From assembly GCA_034359265.1 (NCBI GenBank), contig CP136891.1, forward strand, positions 9,996,501 to 10,060,500: a DNA stretch of 64,000 nt, in the 5' to 3' direction. Below are positions 22,643 to 34,769 of this stretch, piece by piece. This DNA is from Canna indica (taxonomy: Eukaryota > Streptophyta > Magnoliopsida > Zingiberales > Cannaceae). Numbering within the stretch: position 1 is the first letter of the stretch; the number at the start of each line of letters is the position of its first letter. The notes below the pieces were generated by a model. The model worked only from the letters and a program-made list of their open reading frames with translations, was not told where the DNA came from and ran no database searches. The translations under genes and the position numbers were made by a program.

Positions 22643-25600
22643 ATGAATTCATCCAATCATGTAAGCTATCACAATACATTTTTCTTCTGAAACTAATAGC
22701 TTTCATTTATGTAATTCTGATTCTTAAAGAATATATCTTACTACTATTTTGTAATACAAAAACTTGCGTTGCTTACTATTCTATTGAATTACTGGTCTCC
22801 AATTTCTTTAACTAAGAGTGCTTTCTTGTTTACTGTTGAATTCATGAGGATCAGAATCTTCCTATTCCATCAATGACATGATAAGGGAATACCTTATTAT
22901 TGATTTCTCCTTGTTCTTGCATGTCTTCCATTGAATTCTCATATTATATTTGCCTCTGTTTCATGTGTATGCAAGATTGTCTAGTTCTTGTTTCTAACTG
23001 CAATAAGATTAATTTTGCCTCTCCTTCAATAATTTCTTGTAGGGGGCACTTCTAGTCGATCCTTTGGTTCGGAGATTATGCTTTTGTAGCATCTTCAATG
23101 CAGTTCTATTCTTCTGTACAGTGTTCATAGTTGGCACATGCTTTGTTGCATTTGATTATAACGAGGTATTGTTGTTTCTTACTTTTGCTTCCTTTATTTA
23201 TTTCATAAAATCTTCTTTTTCTTTCATTACTTATATAGTTATATATGATATGATAATAATCCATTTTCTTACAACTTGTGTGTATACCTTTTGACTTCAG
23301 AAACTTATTCTTGATCAGCAAAACCTGATCATTTTGCTTGCTGTAAATTGTATTAGACATATTTTCCCACTCACTGAAACATTATTTTCTCTCACTTTGC
23401 AGAAAGTGTCGACTGGAATACCAACTGACATTGTGGAGATCACTCAAAGAAGCAATAACTTGACGAAGGCTCACCCCCCTGTGCCCAACTTAGAGTCTAC
23501 TGAATCCAACTCTTGCAAGGTTGTTCTTTTGAAGCTGCCTTAAAGATCTCGATCATTTACCAAGTTTCAATCTTGCTGTATATGCTCATAATGATTGTTT
23601 CCAGGGTTCGTGCATTACGTCGGGAAGTGAACGACTGCCTAAAGGTATTGTTAGCCGGACGTCGGACCTGGAAATGGTGCCTCTATGGGGTTCTCCAAAA
23701 GCAAAGGTCTGCTGATGATTTATCTCGTTGGGAAAGAAGTATACATTTTATGTTGAAATATACTTTTAAATGTTGGTAACAGAGAATTCCAGCTGCGCAA
23801 AAAAGCTTATTGGCAATACCAGTTGGGATCAAGCAAAAGGAAATTGTGAATCAGATTGTAACTAAGGTAGGAAAAGTGCAAGTTCAATTGTAAAGTTGTT
23901 TAGATAATATCCAAGCCTGAATTCTTTTGTCTGTAATCTAGTTTGTTCAATTGTAAAGTTGTTTAGATAATATCCAAGCCTGAATTCTTTTGTCTGTAAT
24001 CTAGTTTGATACACGGGACTTCGCCGTGATGCTCTTTCACTATGACGGCGTTGTGGATGAATGGAGAGACTTAGAATGGAGTGGCAACGCCTTACACATC
24101 GCCGCAATCGATCAAACAAAATGGTTGTTTGGTGGATCATCATAAGACCTTCTCTAACTATAACATAGATGGTAATCTATCAGTTGTTTAGCTTGTTCTG
24201 AAATCTGTGTTTTCCAGGTGGTTTGCGAAACGCTTCTTGCATCCGGACGTAGTTGCTCCATACAAGTATATCTTCCTCTGGGATGAGGACATTGGAGTCG
24301 ACAATTTTCATCCAAACAAGTAAAAGTTTTTTAGAAAAAAAGGAAAAGGTATTAAAATGCTCATGACGTTTGTCAACGGGTGCTATTTTGCTCATACAAT
24401 TAATTTTAGCTAAAAAATGCCCCTAACGTTCTAGAAAAGGATACTAAAATGTTCTTATCGTCAATATACACTTAACGACTCTTATGTGAGTACATGAGTG
24501 AGCGCTTAGGTATCGTCCATGCGGAGAAGCTTTAGCCATGTCAGATTTCATGTGCCACGTCAGTTGGGACCCACCATCCACTAACTCCCTCTTCCACATA
24601 GTGGATGGTGGATCCTAGCTAGCTGACGTAGCATAAGCTTCTTCACATGAACCGTTAATTGTTTATTGACGGTAAGGACATTTTAATACCCTTTTCTGAA
24701 ACGTTAGAGATATTTTTGAGCTAAAATTAACTATAGGACAAAATAACATCCGTTGACAAACGTCATGGGCATTTTAGTACCTTTTCCTCAAGAAAAAATG
24801 TATTCTCTTGATCTTCATGATGGAAATTTTACTGATAATTTTGCAGATACTTGAGAATTGTTGAAAGGGAAGGCTTAGAGATATCGCAGCCTGCGCTTGA
24901 TCTGAAGAAGTCTCAGATTCACCACTGGATTACCGCTCGCTTGAGTAAAGGAGATGTACACAGGTGCTGCCTTGTCTGTGTTATTCATGATCATAGCATA
25001 TGCCAAGTTCATTCCATATTTCCATTATATATAAGTATAACAATGGAAATTTCTGAAGAATTGATTTGTTCAACAAACAGAAGGATGTACAAGTTCAATG
25101 GCGGAGGACGATGCTATGCAAACAGTAGTGGCCCTCCATGCACTGGGTGGGTAGAAATGATGGCTCCTGTTTTCTCGAGGGCTGCATGGCGGTGCGTGTG
25201 GCATATGATTCAAGTAAGCGAATTATGTTTTCATGTTTGGTCTTGTTTTATCAATTGTATTGCTTTATTCACTGAAATATATATCCAGCTTAAATTTTTC
25301 CACGTGACATTTCTTTGTAGAATGACTTGATTCATGCATGGGGCCTTGATAAGAGACTAGGTTACTGTGCTCAGGTAAGATCTTCATATATATCACAATA
25401 TTGCAAACAAGATGTGTATTCACATAGGATGAATCTTCGTAGGGCGATCGGAGCAAAAATGTCGGAGTGGTGGATAGAGAATACATAGTTCATATGGGAC
25501 TTACTACACTCGGTCAGCTTGATGAGAAAAATGTAAGTTACTCTGGAAGAAATAAAGATCCTTCTATAAGTGACAGCATAAACATAAAGACCAAAGTGTA

Positions 25601-26187
25601 CAAATACGAATTACATGATTCAAAATTTTCTAGTTGCTTATTGAGTTAAGGCACAATGATACTTCATGATCATTCTGACTCAAATGTTTTATACCTGCAG
25701 GCATCTCCTAATTCGCCTACTGTTCGGGATCGGTTTGCAGTAAGTACTGGATTAATTATGGTTGTTCCGTAGATGATATCAAATCTTGCTTAACGATTTC
25801 ATCTGCAAAGATTTGAGTCGTAGACTGACATGCATAACAATTTCATCTGCAAAGATTTGAGTCGTAGACTGACATGCATTATTTCTTGTGGATTGAAGCA
25901 TATGTAAACCGAGTCAGTTTTTATTTTCCGATAGGAAGTGTTACTTTCCATGTATAGGATGGCTCTGTTGCATTGCATTCACCATATTGCTTCTTCGTGC
26001 CTAAAATTCAGGGTTTTCTTTGCTGTTCTCTATCATTGAATTTGATTCGATCGAGTTCTTTTCGCAGGTGAGGCGGCGGTCTTACATTGAATCCGAGATC
26101 TTTAGGAAAAGATGGAAAAAGGCAGCGGAAGAAGATAAGTGCTGGATTAATCCATACCCTGATCCTGAATCAAACTCAAGAAGATAG
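22643..26187 (+). CDS. DUF707 family protein, type II membrane anchor, 13 coding exons, 405 aa
   Basis: Coding exons: 22643-22660, 23043-23165, 23403-23519, 23605-23706, 23783-23866, 24005-24123, 24218-24319, 24847-24963, 25081-25213, 25321-25374, 25443-25532, 25701-25739 and 26068-26187. All junctions are GT-AG and phases agree; the sum is 1218 nt. Residues about 18-43 form a hydrophobic segment after RR, so a signal anchor with a lumenal C-terminus is likely. The DUF707 domain starts at LPKGIVSRTSDLEM (about 92-105) and includes LFHYDGVVDEW, FLWDEDIGVDNF, ALDLKKSQIHHWIT, GGGRCYANSSGPPCTGWVE and VVDREYIVHMGLTTLG. The DED within FLWDEDIG resembles a glycosyltransferase-type acidic motif, which is inference. 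The family is sometimes called lysine-ketoglutarate reductase trans-splicing related; its biochemical role is not established. Three tandem duplications lie within or next to the gene. Confidence 0.92.
23882..24007 (+). repeat. Exact 63-bp tandem duplication including the 3' splice site of DUF707 intron 5
   Basis: Units 23882-23944 and 23945-24007 are identical by eye. Each ends CTGTAATCTAGTTT, so the duplication copies the acceptor AG and the first three bases (TTT) of exon 6. Splicing to the upstream copy (after 23940) would read TTT GTT CAA TTG TAA, an immediate stop. Only the downstream copy gives the full protein. Confidence 0.92.
24341..24789. mobile_element. Foldback MITE with long inverted ends in DUF707 intron 7
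   Basis: The left end AGGAAAAGGTATTAAAATGC and right end GGGCATTTTAGTACCTTTTC pair as inverted repeats and the pairing continues inward for about 100 bases (for example GACGTTTGTCAACGG against CCGTTGACAAACGTC). Flanks TAGAAAAAA and AAGAAAAAA suggest a 9-bp target duplication with one mismatch, which would point to a MULE-type MITE. No ORF is present. Confidence 0.7.
25792..25879. repeat. 44-bp tandem duplication in DUF707 intron 12
   Basis: Two adjacent copies (from 25792 and 25836) share TTTCATCTGCAAAGATTTGA and GTCGTAGACTGACATGCAT with one visible difference near the start. The repeat lies well inside the intron between exons 12 and 13. Confidence 0.85.
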
Positions 26188-26861
26188 TATGAGCTGTTCA
26201 GGATTAACTCGGTTTAAAGTCTAACACTGTAGATGAGATCACTATACAATTTTCTACCAAGTTCAGTAAATGGAGAAGAGATCAAATTCCACAAATAAAG
26301 CAGAGATCTGCTATGGTGGCGTATACACAAATGTATAGGACAATTTCTTGATAATGTTTTCAGTTATTTAACAAAATTATACATGATAGATATATGTATG
26401 CATTGAGGGTACTGCAGTGGTTAAAATATCAGGCATTCTATTTATTTTATTCATTCCTAAATAAAATGATTAAGTTGTATTGTTCGTCGCACTGCCAGTC
26501 TGAGCTGCTTTCTCACTTCCTGGACATGGTTTGGAGACTTTAACATTATTGCGGTGAAAATTTCTCATTAGACTACCAATGAAAGAGCAACTTGGAATTA
26601 TGAATATCATGGTTCATGATGAAACTGAACTGCGTAATGAGATCCACAAGTCCTACAGCGTGATATGTAAGAGAAAATTTTGTAACTCAATCCGCCAGTT
26701 CATATGGACCATGACTACATCAACTTATCAAACACAGTCTATTAAATAACTTTACAACTGGCAAGACGATAGCACCTGCCTAAAGCTACTCATTTCTGAC
26801 TGATAGATGATCACTGTCTTTCAGTACACAGTTCATTCCAAAAATCTTTCTGGGAAATGTT

Positions 26862-29800
26862 TCATTCCGGAAACTTCCATATGCTGTATGTCTTTTTGCC
26901 TATTTTACACTCAATGCTACTTATCTTGCTAGTAAATATATGTCCACTTGACGGGGTTGCTTTCTTGTAGGATCTATCAATATCAACTGCTTGCTTTAAG
27001 CTGTAGCTTGTATCTCCTAGTGCCCACAGCAATGATATATGGGGCCGTGGATTCTGCCACAGGAAAATGCAATGAGTTATTCTTCATCAGGTTTTATATT
27101 TCACAAATCAGTCATGAATCCACTATGTGAATAACAATCTTGCAAAAGAAAACTTCTGAGGTGGCATCAATTATAGTCTAAAACGTGCATTTGACTACTA
27201 AAAAGAAGAATTGACCCAAGTTTTCATCAGAAAGGAGGGCTACGAATATAGTTTAGAAGAGTTAAACAAAGGTGAGAAGCAACTTTTGTTGTGCCCAGAA
27301 TACTGGTTTAAGGGCATAGATGGTTTATATGTAAAATCCATTTCTCCCATTGCTTATACCAAGTTCTGTTTTGGACGTAAAGGAACTGACTCTTATAAAG
27401 TTGTTTATATGCCGCCGAGCTGCTACATAGGCTGCACAAGCAGTGGCGCAGCCATCCTGCACACATCCAGCTGGAATGGCTGCATGTGGCCCGCCCAGGT
27501 CGGAGACAAGAGGAGGGGGTGGCGATGTGGCCAGGACTGATTAGGGGTGCTAGTGAGTTGAGTTGCTCATGAGCTACTCAGGATCAACTCAATGAAAATT
27601 GAAAGTCGATCTTGTCGAGCTCGAGCCGAGCTTTACATGTGAGTGAGTCAAACTCAAGCTAACCAATACTCGGCTCGAGAAGCTCGTGAGTCTAATCGAG
27701 CTTTTACATGTGAGCCGAAGTTCAAGCTCATACGGGAGCTCAACTGAGCACAATAGAATTCAAGCCCACCGAGCTCAATCTTGAGCCGAGCTTAATGGAG
27801 CTTGTTCACGGGCTCACTCAAGCTTGAAAAAATAAACGAGCCAAGCTTAAGGTGCTCGAGTATAGCTCGAGATGAGCTTGAGCCCGGAGACGAAAGCTCG
27901 ATAAAGCTCGAGCTCAACATTTGTTAAACGAGCCGAGCTTGCGTGTACTCGAGCTCATCATAGCTGGATTACATCCCAAGGACTGATCGTCGGCGACAAC
28001 GACAAAGGGAGGAGAAGAAGAGAATGACATAGATCAAGGGAAATAACGGGGCTTTATAATTTTATAAATATCTAGTGATTAGATAAGCTAATATAGCTTA
28101 AAATGACCCGCATTATAGATTTTTGCAGTGTCTATTGCTAGATCTGCTTGGAAAATACTTTAAATAGAAATATATAAGTAAAATATGTGTGATATTTGAA
28201 TTATTAAAATAGGTCATTTAATCAAAAACTTTTATAAAATAGGTAAGGTATATGGTACGAAATAAATTATTTGAATAACTTAAAGTCATTGGTTGGAGTT
28301 GTGATGAATACCGAACTTGTACATTTTCATGTCTGGGACGAGCACAATGAGACATTATGAGAGTTTCAATTTTTTGATAAGAGGTCGGTCAACAAGAATA
28401 TTATATTTTCCAGTATTGTAAAGTAATTAGAATGAGAGAGTGGCTTTGGTGTAACGATAAAGTTATCCCACTTGGGACCTGGAGGTCATGGGTTCGAGCC
28501 ACATAAATAATCTCTTTGCAAAAACACAAGGGGAAGGCTGCGCACATCAACCCTCCCCAGAGCCCACAAAAGTGGGATTGTTTCGTGCACTGGGTCACTC
28601 CTTTTTTTATAGAGTAATTAAAGATATTAAGTTAATTATGAAATGGTTAATAAGAAATAAAATATATTGAATTAGAGTTTAAAAATAAATGGTGTTAGAT
28701 TGGGCTTCCGGATCAATTCCATTGTAGCTAATGAGTTGTCGTCGGGTGAAATAACAGATTTACCATTTTGCTTCTGCTGATTGTTATTGCTTTTGAAAAA
28801 TTCATGTTGCATATTATTATTGAATATATTATATAGTTAATCATGTTATTGCATGAGTTGATGAATTAAATATGTTTTTTCCTATTGATCACAATTGCAT
28901 AGAGTTGCATGATGTAATGAACTAACATTATTAATAATGGTATTATGATATTTAGTTATGCATTGAATAAATGATAGGTGCACATCTAGTTAGGATGATG
29001 CATGAGTCGATGAGGGCTACGGCCCAAATTATGAAGGCTTCTGCGGATATTATTATTGGGCCTGGGTGTTGACATCAATACTCATTTGAATACACTCGCA
29101 CGCGAGGGTGGGGCCGTGGGGGCGTCGGGCGCACCACTTGTAGGCTACGCTTTTAGGATAGTCATGCATCTTGCTAGAGCGGGCTTAAGGTGACACTCTC
29201 AAAGTACGAGAGTGTGGGGAAAACCCAACTGTCCAACTACACTCTTGATTAGGTCTATAACTCACATACAACTAGGGGTATAAATCATACATCCGCTCAA
29301 TATGATATATTAGATCTTAATATATATTTGAATATTATAGCATGATTATTTCATGACATGATGATGCCATTGCTTTTATTGGTCATATTAAAATATCCTG
29401 CCCAGCTTTTTGTTCATTTTCGTTGCATTTGCCTTAGATCACCAGGTACATTAGCTAGATGGAGTTCCTAAAACTAAAGTTTTGAGGAGTTCATGTCACG
29501 AATATTTCTGATATGTCATAGTTTTGGTTTTATGTATCTCTTCCTATTATTTTGATATAATCATACATGATAGACTTTTGTATTGTTTTTTATGTTAATA
29601 TGATATCCATGTCCATTTGGGTCTTTTCTTCTTGATTACTCCGTTGCAATTTTATTTGTAATATCTTGTACGACATTCTCAAGGTATTGGTACATTTTTA
29701 TGTTACATGGTCTTCTAAGTGAAATCCTCTATTAGGTGATTGACCCAAAACAGTGCATAACAACTTTAAGCTCAAACTTTGTAAAAATAAAAGATTGATT

Positions 29801-32800
29801 ATATGTACTATGTAAATAAGCTAACATCTTCATGTCAATGTACTTAAGGAGCTATGCAGCTTTGGTGAAGAATTGACATTGCAGAAATAAAAAGGAATTT
29901 GGTATATAGATCACATAGAAACTACCTTTCCAAATAATAAAATCCATTCTTATATGCTAAATTCAAAATAAGCAGTAACGGGGAACTAATGGCAATTCAG
30001 TAAAACATCATACCTTGTAAAACTCAGGCAGACCATGCAATCTATATGTCACATCAACAATTCGAATTTGCTTAGTTATCTGCGAAACAAGAAGATTAAC
30101 CTCAGCTGAGAGTAAGTTAGGAGATTCTTCGAAGCTAGAGTATCCTTCAGCTCCAGTACTAGACACAAACATTGCACGTTATTTCCAGTACTATGAGCAC
30201 GAACATGAAATGAGATCACTTAAACAGTTTGGTGAGTAGAAAGCACTAGGGAAAATAGTATATTTAGTAACTATTTGCTTAAAACATTGTTATAATAAAA
30301 TCTATCATCAGAACCAAGAAGTTGGATAGACCACAATCCAGAAAATACACCAACAATGCTTACATATGCTGGCCTTCAGGGATGGCAACGGTTCGGTTAA
30401 CCGCACTTTTGGGGGTTAACCGAAACCGAAACTGAAACCGGTCGGTTTCAAAAACCTATATCCGAAACCAAAACCGGCTCGATTTCAGTTATCCGCGGAT
30501 AACCGAAACCAAAATTTTCAGTTTGGATAGAACCGGTTATCCGTTTACTAACCGATTAACCGGTTAGTAAACGGATAACTGATTCAAAGATTAATAACAA
30601 AACCGGTTTCGGATACCGGTTAACCGCAAAAAAACGGTAGTAAACGGATAACCGGTTCAAAGATTAATAACAAAAACAGATTTCGAATACCGGTTAACCG
30701 CAAAAAACCGGTAACCGAAACCGAATATATAACCGGTTTCAATTACCAGTTAACCACGGCCCGATAACCGAAACCGAACCTGTTTTAAACGGTTTTTGGT
30801 TTTTACTATCTGAAACCGAAACCGAAACCGAACTGCAAATCCACTATCCAAAACCAGATTTTGCGGTTCGGTTAACCGGTTTGAATTGCCATCCCTAGGC
30901 CTTCTAAAAGAAATATAGGGAGTTACTGTTTGAAAAAATTCTTCTTATAATGATAACATTGAAATATCATATTTTCCTGTTATGATGATGTTTGGTATTT
31001 TGGAATTACATATAACAAGACAATTTGAACTTTTTGAAGAGATTTTCATTTGCACCAGGGATTCTATAAACTTGGTTATCTTTGTCTAGGCAGCCTGCTG
31101 AGAACATCAGGCATTAGAGATTATAATAATGCCATGAGATGCCTTCCTCAGCCGATGGACATGGAAATTTTAGAGTAAGGACCATGAGTTATCTGCAAGC
31201 ACTGGACTAGTTTGAGCAAGATGTGCAAGAAAATTTCATTTTCTTATGTCATTAGTAGATCCTGTGCCTAATATAACCTAACCTCCAACAAGAACCTTTC
31301 CAGCAAAAATAAAATAAAATTCCAATCTAGAAGACGGAACTGAAGAGACAGTCATCAACTAACAGAAATTGCGAGATGAAGAGCTCTCATAGATACCTCT
31401 GACAAACCACCACCAATAACTTCAAGTGAAAGAAAAGAACGGGTTTTCTCATCATTGACAAAGACATCCCACTTATTGAAATCTATAGTGTACCTGTATT
31501 TCAAAAAAAAATGAAGATAATAAAAGGCGAAGTAGAAAAATTTGAGCATAGATTAAATTTAGATAACGCAGGATGGTTTTTAGAGTGGAGAATACATGCT
31601 CACCCTCTCTGATTTATGAACTTTTGGCGAAGCATTGCCACAATGGAATCTATTTGATGCACTTGAATAGGAACTGTTCTTCCCAAACTAATGTGGAATT
31701 CTCTTCCTAGGAGCACTTGTTCTAATACCATATCATCCATGCATAACTCAGCAATAGGATAATCAACATCAACAGCATAAAGACCAGGCACCACAGAAGA
31801 AATTCGTTTCACAAAAAGTGCTAGTTGCGACCTTATTGGAGTTGGTATAATTACTGCAAAAAAGGGTGCAATATTGCTCTCACATTAACCCAAAAGAAAG
31901 CATAGATAAATTTTTAAAGTATGAAGCAGTTGCAAAGGTTCAGAAATCGAGCAGAATACTTAAGATCATCGTAACATATTGCATTCTAGTCACAGCATTT
32001 TATATGCAGACATTTCCTAGACCACCTGACCTGGCTGGTACCTAATTTTATCCAGATCTTTGTCCTTTGAAACCTTCATTATCATTCTTTCCAAACACTA
32101 CAGCTCATACTCCACGAAACAGATAATTGTGCAATTAACTGGATGAAGTCTTTCCTTTTTAATTTTATTCTTATGAACTATATGTAACATTTTGTGAGAA
32201 ATCTTTTTTCTCATATGAAGACAATACAATTCTTCCATTACATAAGATTAAATGCAATTTTGATTTTTTTAATAGTCTCATAGACAATAGCTTGGCATAC
32301 CCGACCAATGACTAAAGAAAGGTAGATATAGAATAAAAGGACCAGTTTATACATGCTCATTAAATTTTCTAAACTGAAACATCATTTAAGAAGTTAAAAG
32401 AATTGATCTTGCAACAAACCAGGGATGTAAACATGAAGTGCATAATTTCCCTCAGTATGAGGGAAGCTTCTGATTCGGTCACCTTGAGCGGTTGCTGATA
32501 AATCTGAAAACATGAGGTCATGACATCAAGAACAGCATAAATTAATGGAGTAGTATAGACTAGACAGCTAATGAGCACACATAATGCTTTAAAACTCACC
32601 AACTACTTAGTAAATTATTCAAATAATGAGGTGCCTTTTTTCATGAACATTTAGGAAAAAGCACAAAGGCTCTTGTTTTAGTAGTGGCTGTCATACTGAC
32701 AAAACTAGGAACTGGTCATATTATCATATTAAGTTTTCTCTCACTCAGAAAAAGAACATAAACTCTGAACATATTTCTAAGTAGGTAATTTGACTAGAAC

Positions 32801-33518
32801 TCAAGCTTCAACATGCTAGTTTAAAACCAATTATCAAGAGAAAATAATCCTAATCTCATAGTAGAAATGATTCCTAAAATCCAATTTCATATTTGGACGA
32901 AATTAAAGGGGAGTGTTTCTTAATTAGTTGACTATGACTTAGTCATATGGCATATAATTTGTGTGGGGTTTAGAAATCCAACCACTTTTGGTGGGAGTAT
33001 CAAAGACCAAAATTTTTGGGAATTCCCACTCCCAAATTTTTTAGCATTCAAAGGATTTCATACAACTACAGAATGTAATTTCCATTTCCATATTTTTTTT
33101 TTCGTTTCCAAACAATAGCAACAAAATCAAGAGGGGACAAAACGAAGGTGGCTTTTTAGCAGCAGCATCAAATTAGTAACAGCATGGAACAAGGCAATGC
33201 ACCCTCTTTTTCCAAACGAACAATAACTTCAACGGCTCAATCCCTCCTACACTTAAACGGAACCCTAATTCCAGCACCACGATCAAGATCGATGTAACCC
33301 TTCATTGCCGTATGATATGGGCGAAGATAAATATCTATCTTACCTACGTAATTGGGGGTTTGGACGAGATCAAGCGGCGGCGGCGGCAAGGGTTCCAGTT
33401 GTTGGCGATTCGAACGATCCTGGCGGGAATCTCCATTGGCGCCACCTCTGCTGCTGATCGAAGGAGCAGAAGCCGCATCATCTGAGTCGGAGCCGTACGT
33501 CGCCCTCAGCGCTTCCAT
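26862..33518 (-). CDS. USB1: U6 snRNA phosphodiesterase USB1 (Mpn1 family), 6 exons, 287 aa
   Basis: Minus-strand exons: 33518-33344, 32503-32420, 31853-31604, 31493-31397, 30079-30014 and 27053-26862 (864 nt, phases consistent). USB1 is a nuclear 3'-5' RNA exonuclease that trims the U-tail of U6 snRNA and leaves a cyclic phosphate, stabilising U6 for splicing. The protein begins MEALRATYGSDSDD, followed by LEPLPPPPLDL, the usual plant N-terminus. The two HxS catalytic motifs of the 2H fold are both present: EFHISLGR (H140, S142) and RPHISLLWALGD (H229, S231). Also seen are RIRSFPHTEGNYALHVYIP, FNKWDVFVNDEKTRSFLSL and a C-terminal ISSIECKIGKKTY. Length fits the family. Intron 5 is 2.96 kb and holds a hAT-like element and a SINE; intron 4 holds another hAT-like element. 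The gene converges on the DUF707 gene, stop codons about 0.67 kb apart. Confidence 0.93.
27542..27979. mobile_element. hAT-like element (GAGCTCGAGC-rich) in USB1 intron 5
   Basis: A perfect 8-bp target duplication GGACTGAT (27534-27541 and 27980-27987) flanks it. The left end TAGGGGTGCTAG and right end TTACATCCCAA are weakly inverted. The interior is dense in GAGCTCGAGC and GCCGAGCTT words and has no ORF, a style also seen in the other hAT-like elements of this window. Confidence 0.8.
28430..28612 (+). mobile_element. tRNA-derived SINE in USB1 intron 5
   Basis: A box-like GGTGTAACGATAAAGT (about 28448) and B-box-like GGGTTCGAGCC (28490-28500) sit at pol III promoter spacing. The body includes CTTGGGACCTGGAGGTCATG and ends TCGTGCACTGGGTCACTCC with a T run, typical of plant SINEs. 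The repeat AGTAATTA occurs on both sides (28422-28429 and 28613-28620). It lies antisense to USB1. Confidence 0.82.
28621..30013. other. Rest of USB1 intron 5
   Basis: No exon recognised on either strand. A GC-rich patch at about 29080-29230 (ACACTCGCACGCGAGGGTGG, then GGCGTCGGGCGCACC) looks like noncoding retrotransposon sequence but has no diagnostic motif. Confidence 0.4.
30378..30896. mobile_element. hAT-like element (GGTTAACCG-rich) in USB1 intron 4
   Basis: Perfect inverted ends AGGGATGGCAA and TTGCCATCCCT are flanked by TGGCCTTC and AGGCCTTC, an 8-bp target duplication with one mismatch. The interior is made of CCGAAACCG and CGGTTAACCGG words, with an inner segment repeated (AACGGATAACCGGTTCAAAG type). 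It is the same family as the element at 11990. Confidence 0.87.
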
Positions 33519-33650
33519 TTCACTCGTTCTCTAATCAGATACGACTCTATTGCTCAAACAGCGTTTTTTGTATATATATATAATTAAAAAAATTCTATTT
33601 GAATTTGCAAGTGAAAATATTTTTTTTAAAAATAATTATTATTTTATTTC

Positions 33651-34377
33651 AACAGCGTTTTTCCTACGAGAGAATAAGAAAATACTTTTATTCTCAAAAA
33701 TAAAATCCTTATTTATTTTTTTCATAAATCAAAAAGTAAATATTAATATATGTAGATTATTCTCCGCAGATCATTTCCAACTGATTCGATCAATTTTAAA
33801 TAGATTCAAAAAATTCATCCTAAATTCATAATAGAATCATTAAAAAAAATAATTATTCATAAGTAAAACACTTTCATAATTTATATCAGCAAAATAATTT
33901 TTTTTGAGTTGAAATCAATTTTTTTCATCATTTTCAACTAGTTCGACCAATTTTAAATAGATTCGGAAAATCCATCCTAAATTCATATTAAAATAACAAA
34001 AATTCTATCATTCATAGGTAACACTTTCATAACTTGTATCAGTAAAATAAAAAAAATTTAGAGTTGAAAAATATTTTTTTCCACCATTTTCAACTAGTTC
34101 GGCCAATTTTCAATTGGTTCAGCCAATTTTCAACTAGTTCGGTCAATTTCAAACCAATTAAAAGTGATTAAAAAAAATTGATTTTCAACTCTAAAAAAAA
34201 TGATTTTATTATGAATTTCTCGAACTTGTTTAAAATTGGCTGAACCAGTTAAAAATGGTATGCGGAGGATAATTTGGGTATATTGGTATTTATTTTCTGA
34301 TTTAGAAAAAAAATGAGTAAGAATTCTGCTTTTGGAAATAAAAGTAGATCTTATTTTCTTCTAGGAAAATCGCTGTT
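33651..34377. mobile_element. Foldback element with long inverted repeats upstream of USB1
   Basis: The left arm starts AACAGCGTTTTTCCTA and the right arm ends TAGGAAAATCGCTGTT. Inverted similarity continues inward for about 150 bases, including TTATTCTCCGCAGATCATTT against AATGGTATGCGGAGGATAA. The interior repeats CAACTAGTTCGGCCAATTTT-like words three or more times. No clear target duplication or ORF was seen. It begins about 130 bp upstream of the USB1 start codon, so it lies in or near the promoter. Confidence 0.7.
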
Positions 34378-34769
34378 ATTAACTAATGTTATTCGTTTGC
34401 AATGGACTCGGCCCACTTGAGCGTCTGCCCCCGCGCAAGGCAGCGGCTCGGTCCGGCCGGTTAGCCCAAAGGGGGCGGGCCAGCCAGCATATATAGGATA
34501 TAAAACGGATTTGGACCTGGTTCAAATTCAATCAACACTCACGTAATAGACTGCAAAACACATCGAGCAACTCATTTCTGCAAATTAAGCATCAAGTAGC
34601 ACTATATATATAGGATATATTTGCCAAACATATATATTGTAAGTATGCATTATATATAGAGTAGGGCAGGCCATCTTCTGCACCCACTCTTTAATTATAT
34701 ATTAAGGGATTAAAGAGAAGCAAATTAATTAAGCAGAGCATGAATTGAACATTTGAACATGACATGCAC
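34378..34769. other. Spacer between foldback element and desaturase stop
   Basis: Contains a GC-rich patch (34400-34480) and then AT-rich sequence. The part nearest 34769 is probably the 3' UTR of the minus-strand desaturase. No gene recognised. Confidence 0.45.

Noticed and set aside
27211..27540. 109-codon plus-strand frame
   Set aside because: It lies in USB1 intron 5 on the opposite strand, shows no family wording and stops at the hAT-like element boundary.
28448..28500. tRNA gene suggested by A- and B-box-like motifs
   Set aside because: No cloverleaf could be drawn; the body and T-rich tail show that it is a SINE.
33550..33831. 93-codon frame rich in Phe, Ile and Lys
   Set aside because: It lies in an AT-rich foldback element and has the composition of random AT-rich sequence.
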